This document shows, in pieces, positions 37,968-46,818 of a stretch of 64,000 bases of DNA (position 1 is the stretch's first letter; the number at the start of each line of letters is the position of its first letter). The notes under the pieces are model-generated. The model worked only from the letters and a program-made list of their open reading frames with translations, did not search any database and was not told the origin of the DNA. Source of the DNA: Burkholderia sp. NRF60-BP8. GTDB taxonomy: Bacteria > Pseudomonadota > Gammaproteobacteria > Burkholderiales > Burkholderiaceae. Location: positions 744,001 to 808,000 of the forward strand of contig NZ_CP013374.1 of assembly GCF_001522585.2 (NCBI RefSeq), read 5' to 3'. The position numbers and the translations under genes are program-made.

Positions 37968-38924
37968 TTAGCGCGTCTGACCGGTCTTGAAGTCGTGGAC
38001 GAAGAGGCCCGGCCGGCGGCTGTCGAACACGGCCTGAATCTCGCAGCTGGTGTTCGCCTGCTTGTTGCAGGCCGCCTGAGCGGCCGCTCGCGCACGCGCC
38101 GCCGAGGTTTCGGAGGTCGCGCTGATTTCTCCGCCATTCAGCCGGTAGGCGAGAATGACGCCGTTGCCGGTGAGCGCATTGCTCTTGCACGCGGTCCTGG
38201 TGGCGTCGCCGCAGGCCTTGATGGCAGCGTTGGTCGCATCCTCGAGTTTGCGATACCCGCTCGCAACATAAAGCTTTCCGTCGTCTCCCGCCGCATCGGT
38301 AGCCCACGCGGAGACCGCATAGAATTTGCGGACCGAGACATCGGGCGAACGCCGGCTGCCCAGGGCGATCGTGGCAAATACCTCGCATGGCAAGAGCTGG
38401 TGTGCCGAGCAGTCGGCCATCGTCTGTTTGCTTTGAGCACCGCCGTTGCCGTCCCAACCCATGGCAAAAGAACCATACCGGTCACGGACGATCGTGACCG
38501 AGGAATTCCACCATGTGCCGGCGAGTTCGCAGCCCTTTCCCATCACGGCGTTGCAGGCGGCTACTGCCGCGAGCGCGGCGTCGTTGCGATAGACAAAATT
38601 GCCGACGACCCAGATGTCGGCGGCATCTTGATGCCAGGCAACGGCGGTATATCGTGTGTTCGACGGCGTTTCGGCTTCGTAGCGAAGCCACCCGTCACCG
38701 TGTTCGGGCTCCTTCCTGCCGGAAGAGCGGGAGGGCGCCGAATCGCTATCGTCGGGAGCGCATAGCGGGCTCGGCGCGACGCCGGGACCGCCTTGCGTCA
38801 TGCCCACGACCCGCTCGCCGGGACCGGGCCCCCCGCACGGATAGGTCTGCGCGAACGCCTGCGTCGGCAACGAGAGCCCGGCGAGCGCAACCGCCGCAAT
38901 AGAAAGGAGTCCATTCGTTTTCAT
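37968..38924 (-). CDS. Secreted cysteine-rich DUF4189-type protein
   Basis: A 318-residue exported protein: signal peptide MKTNGLLSIAAVALAGLSLPTQAFA, then a Pro/Ser-rich region and DUF4189-like modules with paired cysteines. The repeat has the form AACNAVMGKGCEL, then DCSAHQLLPCE, ACGDATRTACKS and ACNKQANTSCE, that is, Cys-x7-Cys units. Such modules occur in secreted bacterial proteins and probably form disulfides in the periplasm or outside. No function is known. It is divergent from the three genes at 39.1-40.9 kb, which are also exported or membrane proteins. Confidence 0.85.
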   Translation of the reverse strand: MKTNGLLSIAAVALAGLSLPTQAFAQTYPCGGPGPGERVVGMTQGGPGVAPSPLCAPDDSDSAPSRSSGRKEPEHGDGWLRYEAETPSNTRYTAVAWHQDAADIWVVGNFVYRNDAALAAVAACNAVMGKGCELAGTWWNSSVTIVRDRYGSFAMGWDGNGGAQSKQTMADCSAHQLLPCEVFATIALGSRRSPDVSVRKFYAVSAWATDAAGDDGKLYVASGYRKLEDATNAAIKACGDATRTACKSNALTGNGVILAYRLNGGEISATSETSAARARAAAQAACNKQANTSCEIQAVFDSRRPGLFVHDFKTGQTR

Positions 38925-39110
38925 TGTCGATGCTTCCTCTGCGCAATGTCCTTGAAGACTCGTTGCGTTATATCACTTCGCGGCATCGAAGTTTATTGTG
39001 GAAAATTTCCGGTTGATTTTGCAGTTCTTAACAATCGAAGATGATGCATTCACGATAGGATTGACCGCAAATTCATGGTCGAATGAAATTTCAAAATGAG
39101 GCGGCCGCTT

Positions 39111-39863
39111 ATGTCTCGCATCCAACTGTTAATGGGCTGGTCGGCCGTGACGCTCGTCGCGGTAGCGGGCGAGGCGATGGCCGACCAGTCATCGGCCCGC
39201 TCCGCGACCGCTCCCTCTCCCCCGACATTCTTCGTTTGCAGCGGCACGTTCAGCTCCGGCTCCGGCATGGCCGGCTCTTCGACGGAGAAGGACGGCAAGC
39301 CGACGTGTTTCTTCGAAGCGGACTCCGCAGCCGAGTCCAGGGCGCAAAAGGAATGCGGGCAGAACGCGGTGTGTGACATCTCGGCGACGACCTACATGAA
39401 GGGAAACAGCCGCATTGTCGAAAAGGTGCTGGCGGTCACGCGGCTCAGCGGGCCGGCCTACGCGGAGCCGGGCCGAGCGGCGTCGGACAAGGCGCCGTTG
39501 CTCGACCCGTCGGTCTGTCCCGCCAGCGAACTCGGCGCTTTCGTCAAGGCGTTTTCCGGCAGGATTTCGATCCAGGCGCGGTTTACCCGCTGGCCTCTCG
39601 CCGTCACCGATATCGATGCCGCCGCCCGGCCGGAGCCCAAACCGGTGACCCGACACGTCACCGAGCAAAAGGCGTCCTACCCGCTGATGATGGATATCGA
39701 GCGTGCCAGGCGGGAAGGAAAGGTCGTTCGCGTCACTCAGGACGACAAGACGACCGGCCATGTCGAATATGCCGGATCGGACAACGACCACAAGATTCGC
39801 TATCGCTTCCAGCGGTCGGGATCGTGCTGGCAGCTCGTGGCGATCGACGACCAGTCGTTGTAG
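39111..39863 (+). CDS. Exported protein, function unknown
   Basis: A 250-residue protein. A signal peptide ends near AMA-DQ (about residue 25). Two Cys pairs are visible: VCSGTFS with PTCFFEADS, and ECGQNAVCD, followed by later single cysteines (PSVCPAS, GSCWQL). The C-terminal half has a basic helix (DIERARREGKVVRV) and a beta-rich end. The ATG at 39111 has GAGG nine bases upstream; an ATG five codons earlier is possible. It begins a run of three same-strand genes divergent from the DUF4189 gene. Not assigned to a family. Confidence 0.75.
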   Translation: MSRIQLLMGWSAVTLVAVAGEAMADQSSARSATAPSPPTFFVCSGTFSSGSGMAGSSTEKDGKPTCFFEADSAAESRAQKECGQNAVCDISATTYMKGNSRIVEKVLAVTRLSGPAYAEPGRAASDKAPLLDPSVCPASELGAFVKAFSGRISIQARFTRWPLAVTDIDAAARPEPKPVTRHVTEQKASYPLMMDIERARREGKVVRVTQDDKTTGHVEYAGSDNDHKIRYRFQRSGSCWQLVAIDDQSL

Positions 39864-39914
39864 CCGTTCGTGAAGCGGTGGACGTTCTTGCGGTATTGAG
39901 AGAGGCCTCGATCG

Positions 39915-40241
39915 ATGAAGCTTTGTTGCGCGCTCCTGCTATGTCTGGCCATGCTTGCCTGCAAGCCGGCCGGATCGAAATGCGCGGCAAGTCTCGCGCT
40001 GTACAGGACGCAGGTGAACGGCGCGCTTGCGGACAAAACCATCGATCAGCCCGTCTATGACGATCAGCAGCGGTATATCGCGAAAGCCGAGAAAATTTGT
40101 GCGTCGGGCGACGATGAAGCTGCCGTCACGGCGCTTTTCGATGCAGCCATGGCGCTGAACGTCGGCGCAGACGACGCCTACGCACGCTCGCTCAAAAAGG
40201 AAAGCGATCCGGCCGCGGCGCGCGTCGAGAGCAAACGATGA
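39915..40241 (+). CDS. Small lipoprotein, function unknown
   Basis: A 108-residue protein with lipobox LAC (Cys16) in MKLCCALLLCLAMLAC. The mature part has one more Cys pair (SKCAASL, EKICAS) and a helical, charged body (DDQQRYIAKAE, AAVTALFDAAMAL). It overlaps the next gene by four bases (ATGA at 40238-40241), so the two are translationally coupled. It sits 51 bases after the exported-protein gene. No homologous family is recognised. Confidence 0.72.
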   Translation: MKLCCALLLCLAMLACKPAGSKCAASLALYRTQVNGALADKTIDQPVYDDQQRYIAKAEKICASGDDEAAVTALFDAAMALNVGADDAYARSLKKESDPAAARVESKR

Positions 40242-40897
40242 AGCAGACGGTCCTTGCCGTCCTGATCGGCGCGTGCGCCGGTCTGATTGCGTTCGTGGCG
40301 GCAGTGAACGACAGCCGGCGCAGCAGGCAAAAGCAGGCGGCAGCACGCATACCGCGACCGGACGCATCGCCATCGCTGGATTTTCAGTACTTTCCCGGCG
40401 AGCCGAAAGGCTATGCGGGATATACCGATCACGTTTCGATGCAGCAGACCGTCAACGATGCCCTTGTCGAGCGCGATGCCGACTGGCAATTCAGCAGCAT
40501 CGGATTCGCGAAGGGATTCCTGCGCACGGTGCTGCTCCGAGCCGATCGCTCGCAAAGTGAGCCCTGCATTTTCCGCATGGCAGGCGTGAGCAGGAACGAT
40601 GCGATGACGATCGAGTGGATCGCGCGGATGCAAACGGAGGGAGTCGACAACGCACCTCCTTCGACATCGAATTTGAAGTCGATCGTCGATGGGATTGCGT
40701 CCGACATTTCGTCGACCGGGCCGCGTCGCGCGAAGTTCTGGCGTAGCGCCGGGGGTGACGGCCGCGAAGGGATGGAACACGACGAAATTCCTGCCGAGCG
40801 ATTACGTGAACTCACGGAGCGCATGCGCGATGCGGAACGCAGAGGCGAGTCGCGGGCGGCCGATGCCCGGATCGTGCCGCCGGAATCGAGTGGTTGA
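40238..40897 (+). CDS. Membrane-anchored protein, function unknown
   Basis: A 219-residue protein with one N-terminal membrane helix (VLAVLIGACAGLIAFVAAV, residues about 5-23) followed by a basic RRSRQKQ and a soluble domain that ends in a charged helical tail (ERLRELTERMRDAERRGE). The central part (SLDFQYFPGEPKGYAGYT) has no motif I know. Its ATG overlaps the stop of the lipoprotein gene, so both are made in step. The domain could lie on either side of the membrane; positive charges after the helix suggest the cytoplasmic side. Confidence 0.7.
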   Translation: MKQTVLAVLIGACAGLIAFVAAVNDSRRSRQKQAAARIPRPDASPSLDFQYFPGEPKGYAGYTDHVSMQQTVNDALVERDADWQFSSIGFAKGFLRTVLLRADRSQSEPCIFRMAGVSRNDAMTIEWIARMQTEGVDNAPPSTSNLKSIVDGIASDISSTGPRRAKFWRSAGGDGREGMEHDEIPAERLRELTERMRDAERRGESRAADARIVPPESSG

Positions 40898-41431
40898 CGA
40901 AGGGGCGACGCCGGTACCCGAGGCTGCCAGACACATTTTTCGTCCGTTATTGCGCTCGACGGCGTGGCGCGCGTTCGTTCAACCTCATCCATATCGCCTG
41001 GTTCGGTTGCCACCCCACGACACGCCGATCCGACCGATTCGGTGCTACGGACACGTTGTGCGTCGAATCGCCCGCGAGATACCCGTTGCAATGACGGGAG
41101 CGCCTAAGCGAGCCGCACGGATTCCGTACTGAAACCCTTCGCGGCCCTCCGCGCTTGCCAAACGCCGGCCGGCGAACCTTTCGCTGTCGATCGAGCGTGT
41201 TGCCTGGCGTGCCCGACATCGCGTTTCAAGGGCCAGATTGCCGCGCCCGCCCGTGACGGCGTGGGCCGACGGCGCACGCGCGGCGCAAACATAAACGAAA
41301 TGTGATCCCTGGCCGCCCCGAAATTTTGCACAATGACGGCAACGCGGCCTTCCGCCGCGCTTCGCGCCGGCCGTGATCGCCGCCCGACAACCGTGACCGA
41401 GCTCCGCTCCGACGTACCGCCGCCCACCGCC
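40898..41431. other. Non-coding stretch before the two-component genes
   Basis: About 530 bases. Frames on both strands are Arg/Pro-rich shadows. It should contain the terminator of the unknown cluster and the promoter of the response regulator, but I see no clear hairpin with T run and no convincing -35/-10 pair. Confidence 0.5.
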
Positions 41432-42142
41432 ATGGACAACCCGAAACGCATCCTGATCGTCGAGGACGACGCCGACATCGCCGACGTGCTGAGCCTGCAT
41501 CTGCGCGACGAGCGTTACGAGGTCGTGCACAGCGCGGACGGCGCCGAAGGGTTGCGCCTGCTCGAACAGGGCGGCTGGGACGCGCTGATCCTCGATCTGA
41601 TGCTGCCCGGCGTCGACGGCCTCGAAATCTGCCGGCGCGCGCGGGCGATGACGCGCTACACGCCGATCATCATCACGAGCGCCCGGTCGAGCGAGGTGCA
41701 CCGGATCCTCGGCCTCGAACTCGGCGCCGACGACTACCTCGCGAAGCCGTTCTCGGTGCTCGAACTCGTCGCACGCGTGAAGGCCCTCCTGCGGCGCGTC
41801 GATGCGCTCGCGCGCGATTCGCGGATCGACGCGGGCACGCTCGACGTCGCGGGGCTGGCGATCGATCCGATCGCGCGCGAGGCGAGCGTCGACGGCGTAC
41901 GCATCGATCTCACGCCGCGCGAATTCGATCTGCTGTATTTCTTCGCGCGGCATCCGGGCAAGGTGTTTTCGCGGATGGACCTGCTGAACGCCGTGTGGGG
42001 CTACCGGCACGAAGGCTACGAACACACGGTCAACACCCACATCAACCGGCTGCGCGCGAAGATCGAGGCCGATCCGGCCGAGCCCGTGCGGATCCTCACC
42101 GTGTGGGGACGCGGCTACAAGCTCGCCGCGCCGGACGCATGA
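41432..42142 (+). CDS. OmpR-family response regulator
   Basis: A 236-residue two-component regulator. The receiver holds the acidic pair EDDAD near residue 11, the phosphoacceptor D55 in ILDLMLPGVDG and the KPF signature near residue 105; the winged helix output domain (about 140-235) has LTPREFDLLYFFARHPGKVFSR and RLRAKIE. The ATG at 41432 is preferred because it gives a normal receiver start; the frame opens 33 codons earlier. Its stop overlaps the sensor kinase start. The signal is unknown. Confidence 0.93.
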   Translation: MDNPKRILIVEDDADIADVLSLHLRDERYEVVHSADGAEGLRLLEQGGWDALILDLMLPGVDGLEICRRARAMTRYTPIIITSARSSEVHRILGLELGADDYLAKPFSVLELVARVKALLRRVDALARDSRIDAGTLDVAGLAIDPIAREASVDGVRIDLTPREFDLLYFFARHPGKVFSRMDLLNAVWGYRHEGYEHTVNTHINRLRAKIEADPAEPVRILTVWGRGYKLAAPDA

Positions 42143-43644
42143 TGAAGCTCACGCTCACGCGGCGGCTGTCGCTCGTGTTCTCGATCCTGCTGCTCGCGTG
42201 CTCGGGCGCGTCGGCATGGCTGCAGATCCGCGCGAACGACATGCGCGAGAAGGAAGTCGTGCAGGCGCTGTCGCGCGACCTGGCCGCCAACATCGCCGGC
42301 AGCGCGCCGCTGATGGACGCGAACGGGCTGCGTCCCGACGCCGTGCGCACGCTGTTCGGGCAATTGATGGGCGTGAACCCGAGCGTCGAGGTGTACCTGC
42401 TCGACAACGCCGGGCGCATCAAGGGCGACGATGCGCCACCGGGCCACGTGAAGCGCGACCGCGTCGATCTCGCGCCCGTGCAGCGCTTCATCGCGGGCCA
42501 GCCGCTGCCGATTCTCGGCGACGATCCGCGCAGCCCGGACGCGCGCAAGGTGTTCAGCGCCGCGCCGCTGCAGCGCGCGGGGCAGCCGCCGTCGGGCTAC
42601 ATCTACGTGGTGCTGCTCGGCGAGGCACATGACCGGCTCGCCGCTCGCGTCGATGCCGGCAACGTGCTGCGCACGACGCTGTGGTCGATGGCGATCGTCG
42701 CGCTGCTCGGGTTGCTGGCGGGCCTCGTCGCATTCGGCTTCATCACGCGCCCGCTGCGCCGGCTGACGGCCGCGATGCGCGACTTCGACGCGAACGCCGC
42801 GCCCGGCGCGCTCGACGCGCCGCCGCCGGTGCTGCGCTTGCCGCCGGGCCGCCGCGGCGACGACATCGCGGTGCTCGAATCCGCGTTCGCGCAGATGGCC
42901 GACCGGATCGGCGAGCAGTGGCGCGCGTTGACGCGCCAGGACCAGCAGCGGCGCGAACTGATCACGAACATCTCGCACGACCTGCGCACGCCGCTCACGT
43001 CGCTGCACGGTTATCTGGAGACGCTGTCGCTGAAGGCCGACACGCTGGCCGAGCCCGAGCGGCGGCGCTACCTGTCGATCGCGCTCGCGCAGAGCGCGAA
43101 GGTCGGGCGGCTCGCGCAGGCGCTGTTCGAACTCGCGCGGCTCGAATCGGGCGGCGTGCAGGCCGAGCGCGAGCCGTTCTCGCTCGTCGATCTCGTGCAG
43201 GACGTGTTCCAGAAATTCGAGCTGGCCGCGCAGTCGCGCGGCGTCGCGTTGCATGCGCGGATTCCGCCGCGCGTGCCGGCCGTGTCGGCCGATCTCGGGA
43301 TGATCGAGCGCGTGCTGACCAACCTGCTCGACAACGCGCTGCGGCACACGCCTTCGCACGGCGAGGTCGAAATCGCGCTGGAACCGCAGGGCGACTGCGT
43401 GGTCGTGACCGTGTCGGATACCGGCGAAGGGATTCCGGCGGCGCGGCGCGAAGGGTTGTTCCAGCGGCCGCAGCGGCCGATGAGCGTCGGCACGGCGACG
43501 AGCGGCGGGCTCGGCCTGTTGATCGTGCACCGGATGCTGGCGCTCAACGGCAGCGGCATCCGGCTCGTCGACCGGCCCGGGCGCGGCGCGGTGTTCGAGT
43601 TTGCGCTGGCGGTGGCGTCGCCGGCGGCGGGCGACGCACGCTGA
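42139..43644 (+). CDS. Membrane sensor histidine kinase
   Basis: A 501-residue partner kinase. It has two transmembrane helices (about residues 8-28 and 175-200) around a 150-residue periplasmic domain with no recognisable ligand motif (LDNAGRIKGDDAPPGHV), then HAMP (TRPLRRLTAAMRDF), HisKA with H280 in ISHDLRTPLTSLHGYLE, and a HATPase (NLLDNALRHTPS, SGGLGLLIVHRM). The start at 42139 overlaps the regulator's stop (ATGA). It forms an operon with the regulator. Nothing in the flanks fixes the signal; the nearby exported proteins are possible targets. Confidence 0.93.
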   Translation: MMKLTLTRRLSLVFSILLLACSGASAWLQIRANDMREKEVVQALSRDLAANIAGSAPLMDANGLRPDAVRTLFGQLMGVNPSVEVYLLDNAGRIKGDDAPPGHVKRDRVDLAPVQRFIAGQPLPILGDDPRSPDARKVFSAAPLQRAGQPPSGYIYVVLLGEAHDRLAARVDAGNVLRTTLWSMAIVALLGLLAGLVAFGFITRPLRRLTAAMRDFDANAAPGALDAPPPVLRLPPGRRGDDIAVLESAFAQMADRIGEQWRALTRQDQQRRELITNISHDLRTPLTSLHGYLETLSLKADTLAEPERRRYLSIALAQSAKVGRLAQALFELARLESGGVQAEREPFSLVDLVQDVFQKFELAAQSRGVALHARIPPRVPAVSADLGMIERVLTNLLDNALRHTPSHGEVEIALEPQGDCVVVTVSDTGEGIPAARREGLFQRPQRPMSVGTATSGGLGLLIVHRMLALNGSGIRLVDRPGRGAVFEFALAVASPAAGDAR

Positions 43645-43659
43645 CCGCGATCGGCGGCG

Positions 43660-44760
43660 TCATCGGCCGCGCTTGCGCCGCACGTCGCTCGGCGTCGTGC
43701 CGGTCCAGCGCTTGAACGCGTGGCGGAATCCCACGGCATCGCTGAAGCCGAGCGTCAGCGCGATGTCCTCGGTGCTGAGCGTGGTCGTGCCGAGGTAGTC
43801 GATCGCGAGCGCCTTGCGCACGCTCGTCAGCAGTTCGCTGTACGACGTGCCTTCGGCTTCGAGCTTGCGGCGCAACGTGCGTGAGGTCATGCACAGGCTT
43901 TCGGCGATCGCGTCGATGTCCGGGAATTGTCCCGGCGTGCGGGTGAGCTCCTCGTATACGCGTCGCGTGATACCCGATCGGCTGCGCAATTCGTCGAGCA
44001 ACTGCGCGCAGTGCGACGACACCTGCGCGGCGGTGATCGGATTCGCGAGCTGCGGCGCGCGCGTGAGCCAGGCCGCCGGATAGCTGAGCACGTGATGCGG
44101 CTGGTCGAACGCGATCGGGCATTCGAGCGCGTCGGCCAGCAGCGCCCCATGCGGCGGCCGCGGCTGCGCGAACTGCGCGCGCGCGGGCACGCACCATCCG
44201 CCCATCACGTCCTTGATGATCGTCACGTGCAGCGCGAACTGCATGTCGATCAGGAAACGGTACAGCGGCTCGTCGAGATCGGGCAGCGCGACTTCGTGGC
44301 GGTCCGGAAACAGCCACGACGCGGTGTCGCCGTGTTCGACCCAGCGGATCGGCAGCATCCCGTTCGCGAGCCGATGATATTTGACGGCCGCATCGAACGC
44401 GCGCGCGAGCGATTCCGAGCACAGCATCGCGTAGCCGTACATGCCGTAGCTCGATGCGTGCAGCAGGCGGCCGACGCGCACGCCGAGGTCGGTGCCGTCG
44501 TACCGGCCGACCGCGTTGCGCGCGGCCGTGAGGAACTGCAGCGGCGACGTGAGCGTGAACGGGTCCGCGACATCGGCCGGCGCGAGGCCGGTGCCGGCGA
44601 GCACCGTCGCCGGGTCGAGGCCGGCTTGCGCGGCCACGTCGACCAGCACGGCCAGCTTGGCCGGCGTGAAGCGCTGCTCGCGCAACGCGTGGGCGGCTTC
44701 GGCGTCGGGCAGCCGGGGGGGACGGGCGTCCGTCGGTTTCAACAGCGCACTGCGCGACAT
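43660..44760 (-). CDS. AraC-family regulator (arabinose-binding-like N-terminus)
   Basis: A 366-residue regulator. Residues about 40-220 form the N-terminal domain of the OruR/ArgR-like AraC group (LTSPLQFLTAARN, YGMYGYAMLCSES), and the last 100 residues are the double helix-turn-helix (ESLCMTSRTLRRKLEAEGTSY, LGFSDAVGFRHAFKRWTGTTPSDVRR). The ATG at 44760 is preceded by AGGA; an upstream ATG is less likely. It is divergent from the acyl-CoA ligase gene across 310 bases and probably controls it in response to a fatty or related acid. Confidence 0.9.
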   Translation of the reverse strand: MSRSALLKPTDARPPRLPDAEAAHALREQRFTPAKLAVLVDVAAQAGLDPATVLAGTGLAPADVADPFTLTSPLQFLTAARNAVGRYDGTDLGVRVGRLLHASSYGMYGYAMLCSESLARAFDAAVKYHRLANGMLPIRWVEHGDTASWLFPDRHEVALPDLDEPLYRFLIDMQFALHVTIIKDVMGGWCVPARAQFAQPRPPHGALLADALECPIAFDQPHHVLSYPAAWLTRAPQLANPITAAQVSSHCAQLLDELRSRSGITRRVYEELTRTPGQFPDIDAIAESLCMTSRTLRRKLEAEGTSYSELLTSVRKALAIDYLGTTTLSTEDIALTLGFSDAVGFRHAFKRWTGTTPSDVRRKRGR

Positions 44761-45070
44761 GGGGATCCTGCGTCCGAATCGATATCGTTGACGGCTTGCC
44801 ATTCTGCGCGGGAACGATTCCGTTCGCCACAGGGTTCACCCTGACGTGCCGACGGGACGGCCCGACCGGACGGGCGTTCGCCGTGCGAAGCGACGTGGGC
44901 ACCTGCATGCGCGTGTCCGTTTCGATCATGTTTTCGGCCGGCCGGATCATTTGCAAAGCGCGTCGCGCGGGCGATAGTCGCCGCTCAGGCGGCGGCCCGC
45001 GTCCTTCCGGCGTGCAGGCCGCCGTGCGAACGGCGCGCATGCCGGCGTGCCGTCCCCCGAGGAGCGAGAC

Positions 45071-46705
45071 ATGACGAACAGACACTGGACCGGGTCGTAC
45101 GGCTCGATCCCCGCCGAGATCGACGCCGATCGCCATCCTTCCGTCAGCGCGCTGCTGGACGACGCGATGCGCCGCTTCGCCGAGCGTCCGGCGTTCCATG
45201 CGTTCGGCCGCACGCTCACCTATGCCGACGTCGACCGCCTGTCGACCGCGCTGGCCGCGTATCTGCAGCAGGTCGTCGGCGTGCGCAAGGGCGATCGCGT
45301 CGCCGTGATGCTGCCCAACGTGCTGGCGTTTCCGGTCGTGTTCGTCGCCGTCGCGAAGATCGGCGCGATCCAGGTCAACGTGAATCCGCACTACACCGCG
45401 CGCGAGCTCGAGCATCAGCTCAACGACGCGGGAGTCGAGGCGGCGGTCGTCTGCGGCGGGTCGATGGGCACGTTCGCGGAGGTGGTCGGCGGCACGCGCG
45501 TGCGCACCGTGCTGAGCGTGGGGCGCGAGGATCTCGGCGTCGTCGATGCGCCGGCCGGCACGTGCGACGCACTGCCGCCCGGTTCGACCGCGCTCGCGCA
45601 AGCCATCGCCGCCGGCGAATCGCTCGCGTGCGAGCCGGTTGCGCTGAGCGGCGCGGACCTGTTGCTGCTGCAATACACGGGTGGCACGACCGGCCTGTCG
45701 AAGGGCGCGGCGCTGTCGCATCGCAACCTCGTCGCGAACATCGCGCAGTTCGCGGCGATCGTGCCGGATGCGCGCCAGCCGGGCGAAGAGGTCGTCGTCA
45801 CCGCGATCCCGCTGTATCACATCTTCGCGCTGACGGTGAACTTCCTGTCCTACTTCGCGATCGGCGCGCAGAACTGGCTCGTCGCGAATCCGCGCGACAT
45901 GGACGGGTTCGTCGACGTGCTGAAGGCCGCGCGGCCGACGGTGTTCGTCGGCGTGAACACAATGTACGCGGGGCTTGCCGGCCATCCGCGCCTGAAGGAG
46001 GTCGACTGGTCGCGGCTGAAGCTGTCGGCCGGCGGCGGCGCGGCGGTGATCGACGTGATCTCGTCGCGCTGGAAGGCGGTGACGGGCAATTTCATCCGCG
46101 AGGGCTACGGGCTGTCGGAAACGTCGCCGGTCGTGTCGTTCAACCCGCAATCGATCGACCGGTTCACGGGCACCACGGGCCTGCCGCTGCCGTCGACCGA
46201 CGTGAAGCTGCTCGACGAGCAGGATCGCGAGGTGGCGATCGGCGAAGCGGGCGAGATCTGCGTGAAGGGGCCGCAAGTGATGAGCGGCTACTGGCAGAAG
46301 CCGGACGCGAATGCGGCCGCGTTCACGGCGGACGGCTATTTCCGCACCGGCGACGTCGGCGTGTTCGACGCGGCCGGCTTCCTGCGGATCGTCGACCGCA
46401 AGAAGGACATGATCATCGTGTCGGGCTTCAACGTGTATCCGAACGAGGTGGAAGCGGTGGCGACCGCGCTGCCGGGCGTGGCCGAATGCGCGTGCATCGG
46501 CGTGCCGGACCCGCGCACGGGCGAGGCCGTCAAACTGTTCGTGGTGCTGGCGCCGGACGCCGACGTGACGGAAGCGCAGATCGTTACCCATTGCCGCGCG
46601 AGCCTGGCCGCGTACAAGGTGCCGAAGTGGGTTCGATTCGTCGACCGGTTGCCGAAGTCGACGGTCGGCAAGATCCTGCGCCGCGAACTCAGCCGCACCG
46701 ACTGA
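45071..46705 (+). CDS. AMP-forming fatty acyl-CoA ligase
   Basis: A 544-residue adenylate-forming enzyme that activates a medium- or long-chain fatty acid to acyl-CoA using ATP. The P-loop-like motif YTGGTTGLSKGA is near residue 205, the REGYGLSETSPVVS motif near 348, GYFRTGDVGVFD and DRKKDMIIVSGFNVYPNEVE near 430, and the catalytic lysine region in KSTVGKILRREL at the end. Length fits FadD-type ligases. GAGGAG precedes the ATG. An AraC gene lies 113 bases after it and another is divergent before it. It probably feeds the beta-oxidation genes at 48-54 kb. Confidence 0.92.
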   Translation: MTNRHWTGSYGSIPAEIDADRHPSVSALLDDAMRRFAERPAFHAFGRTLTYADVDRLSTALAAYLQQVVGVRKGDRVAVMLPNVLAFPVVFVAVAKIGAIQVNVNPHYTARELEHQLNDAGVEAAVVCGGSMGTFAEVVGGTRVRTVLSVGREDLGVVDAPAGTCDALPPGSTALAQAIAAGESLACEPVALSGADLLLLQYTGGTTGLSKGAALSHRNLVANIAQFAAIVPDARQPGEEVVVTAIPLYHIFALTVNFLSYFAIGAQNWLVANPRDMDGFVDVLKAARPTVFVGVNTMYAGLAGHPRLKEVDWSRLKLSAGGGAAVIDVISSRWKAVTGNFIREGYGLSETSPVVSFNPQSIDRFTGTTGLPLPSTDVKLLDEQDREVAIGEAGEICVKGPQVMSGYWQKPDANAAAFTADGYFRTGDVGVFDAAGFLRIVDRKKDMIIVSGFNVYPNEVEAVATALPGVAECACIGVPDPRTGEAVKLFVVLAPDADVTEAQIVTHCRASLAAYKVPKWVRFVDRLPKSTVGKILRRELSRTD

Positions 46706-46818
46706 TGAGGGCGACGCGTCGCGCGGCCGCGGCTGCGCGGCCCGGTGCGCGGAAAGCCACGAAGGCGGCGCGCGGGCCGCTCAAGTACAATGCGCTCGGT
46801 TCGATCGACGGGGACGCG

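Noticed and set aside
43544-46591. A 1015-residue open frame on the minus strand
   Set aside because: Antisense to the acyl-CoA ligase gene and out of frame with the AraC gene. Low-complexity Arg/His composition.
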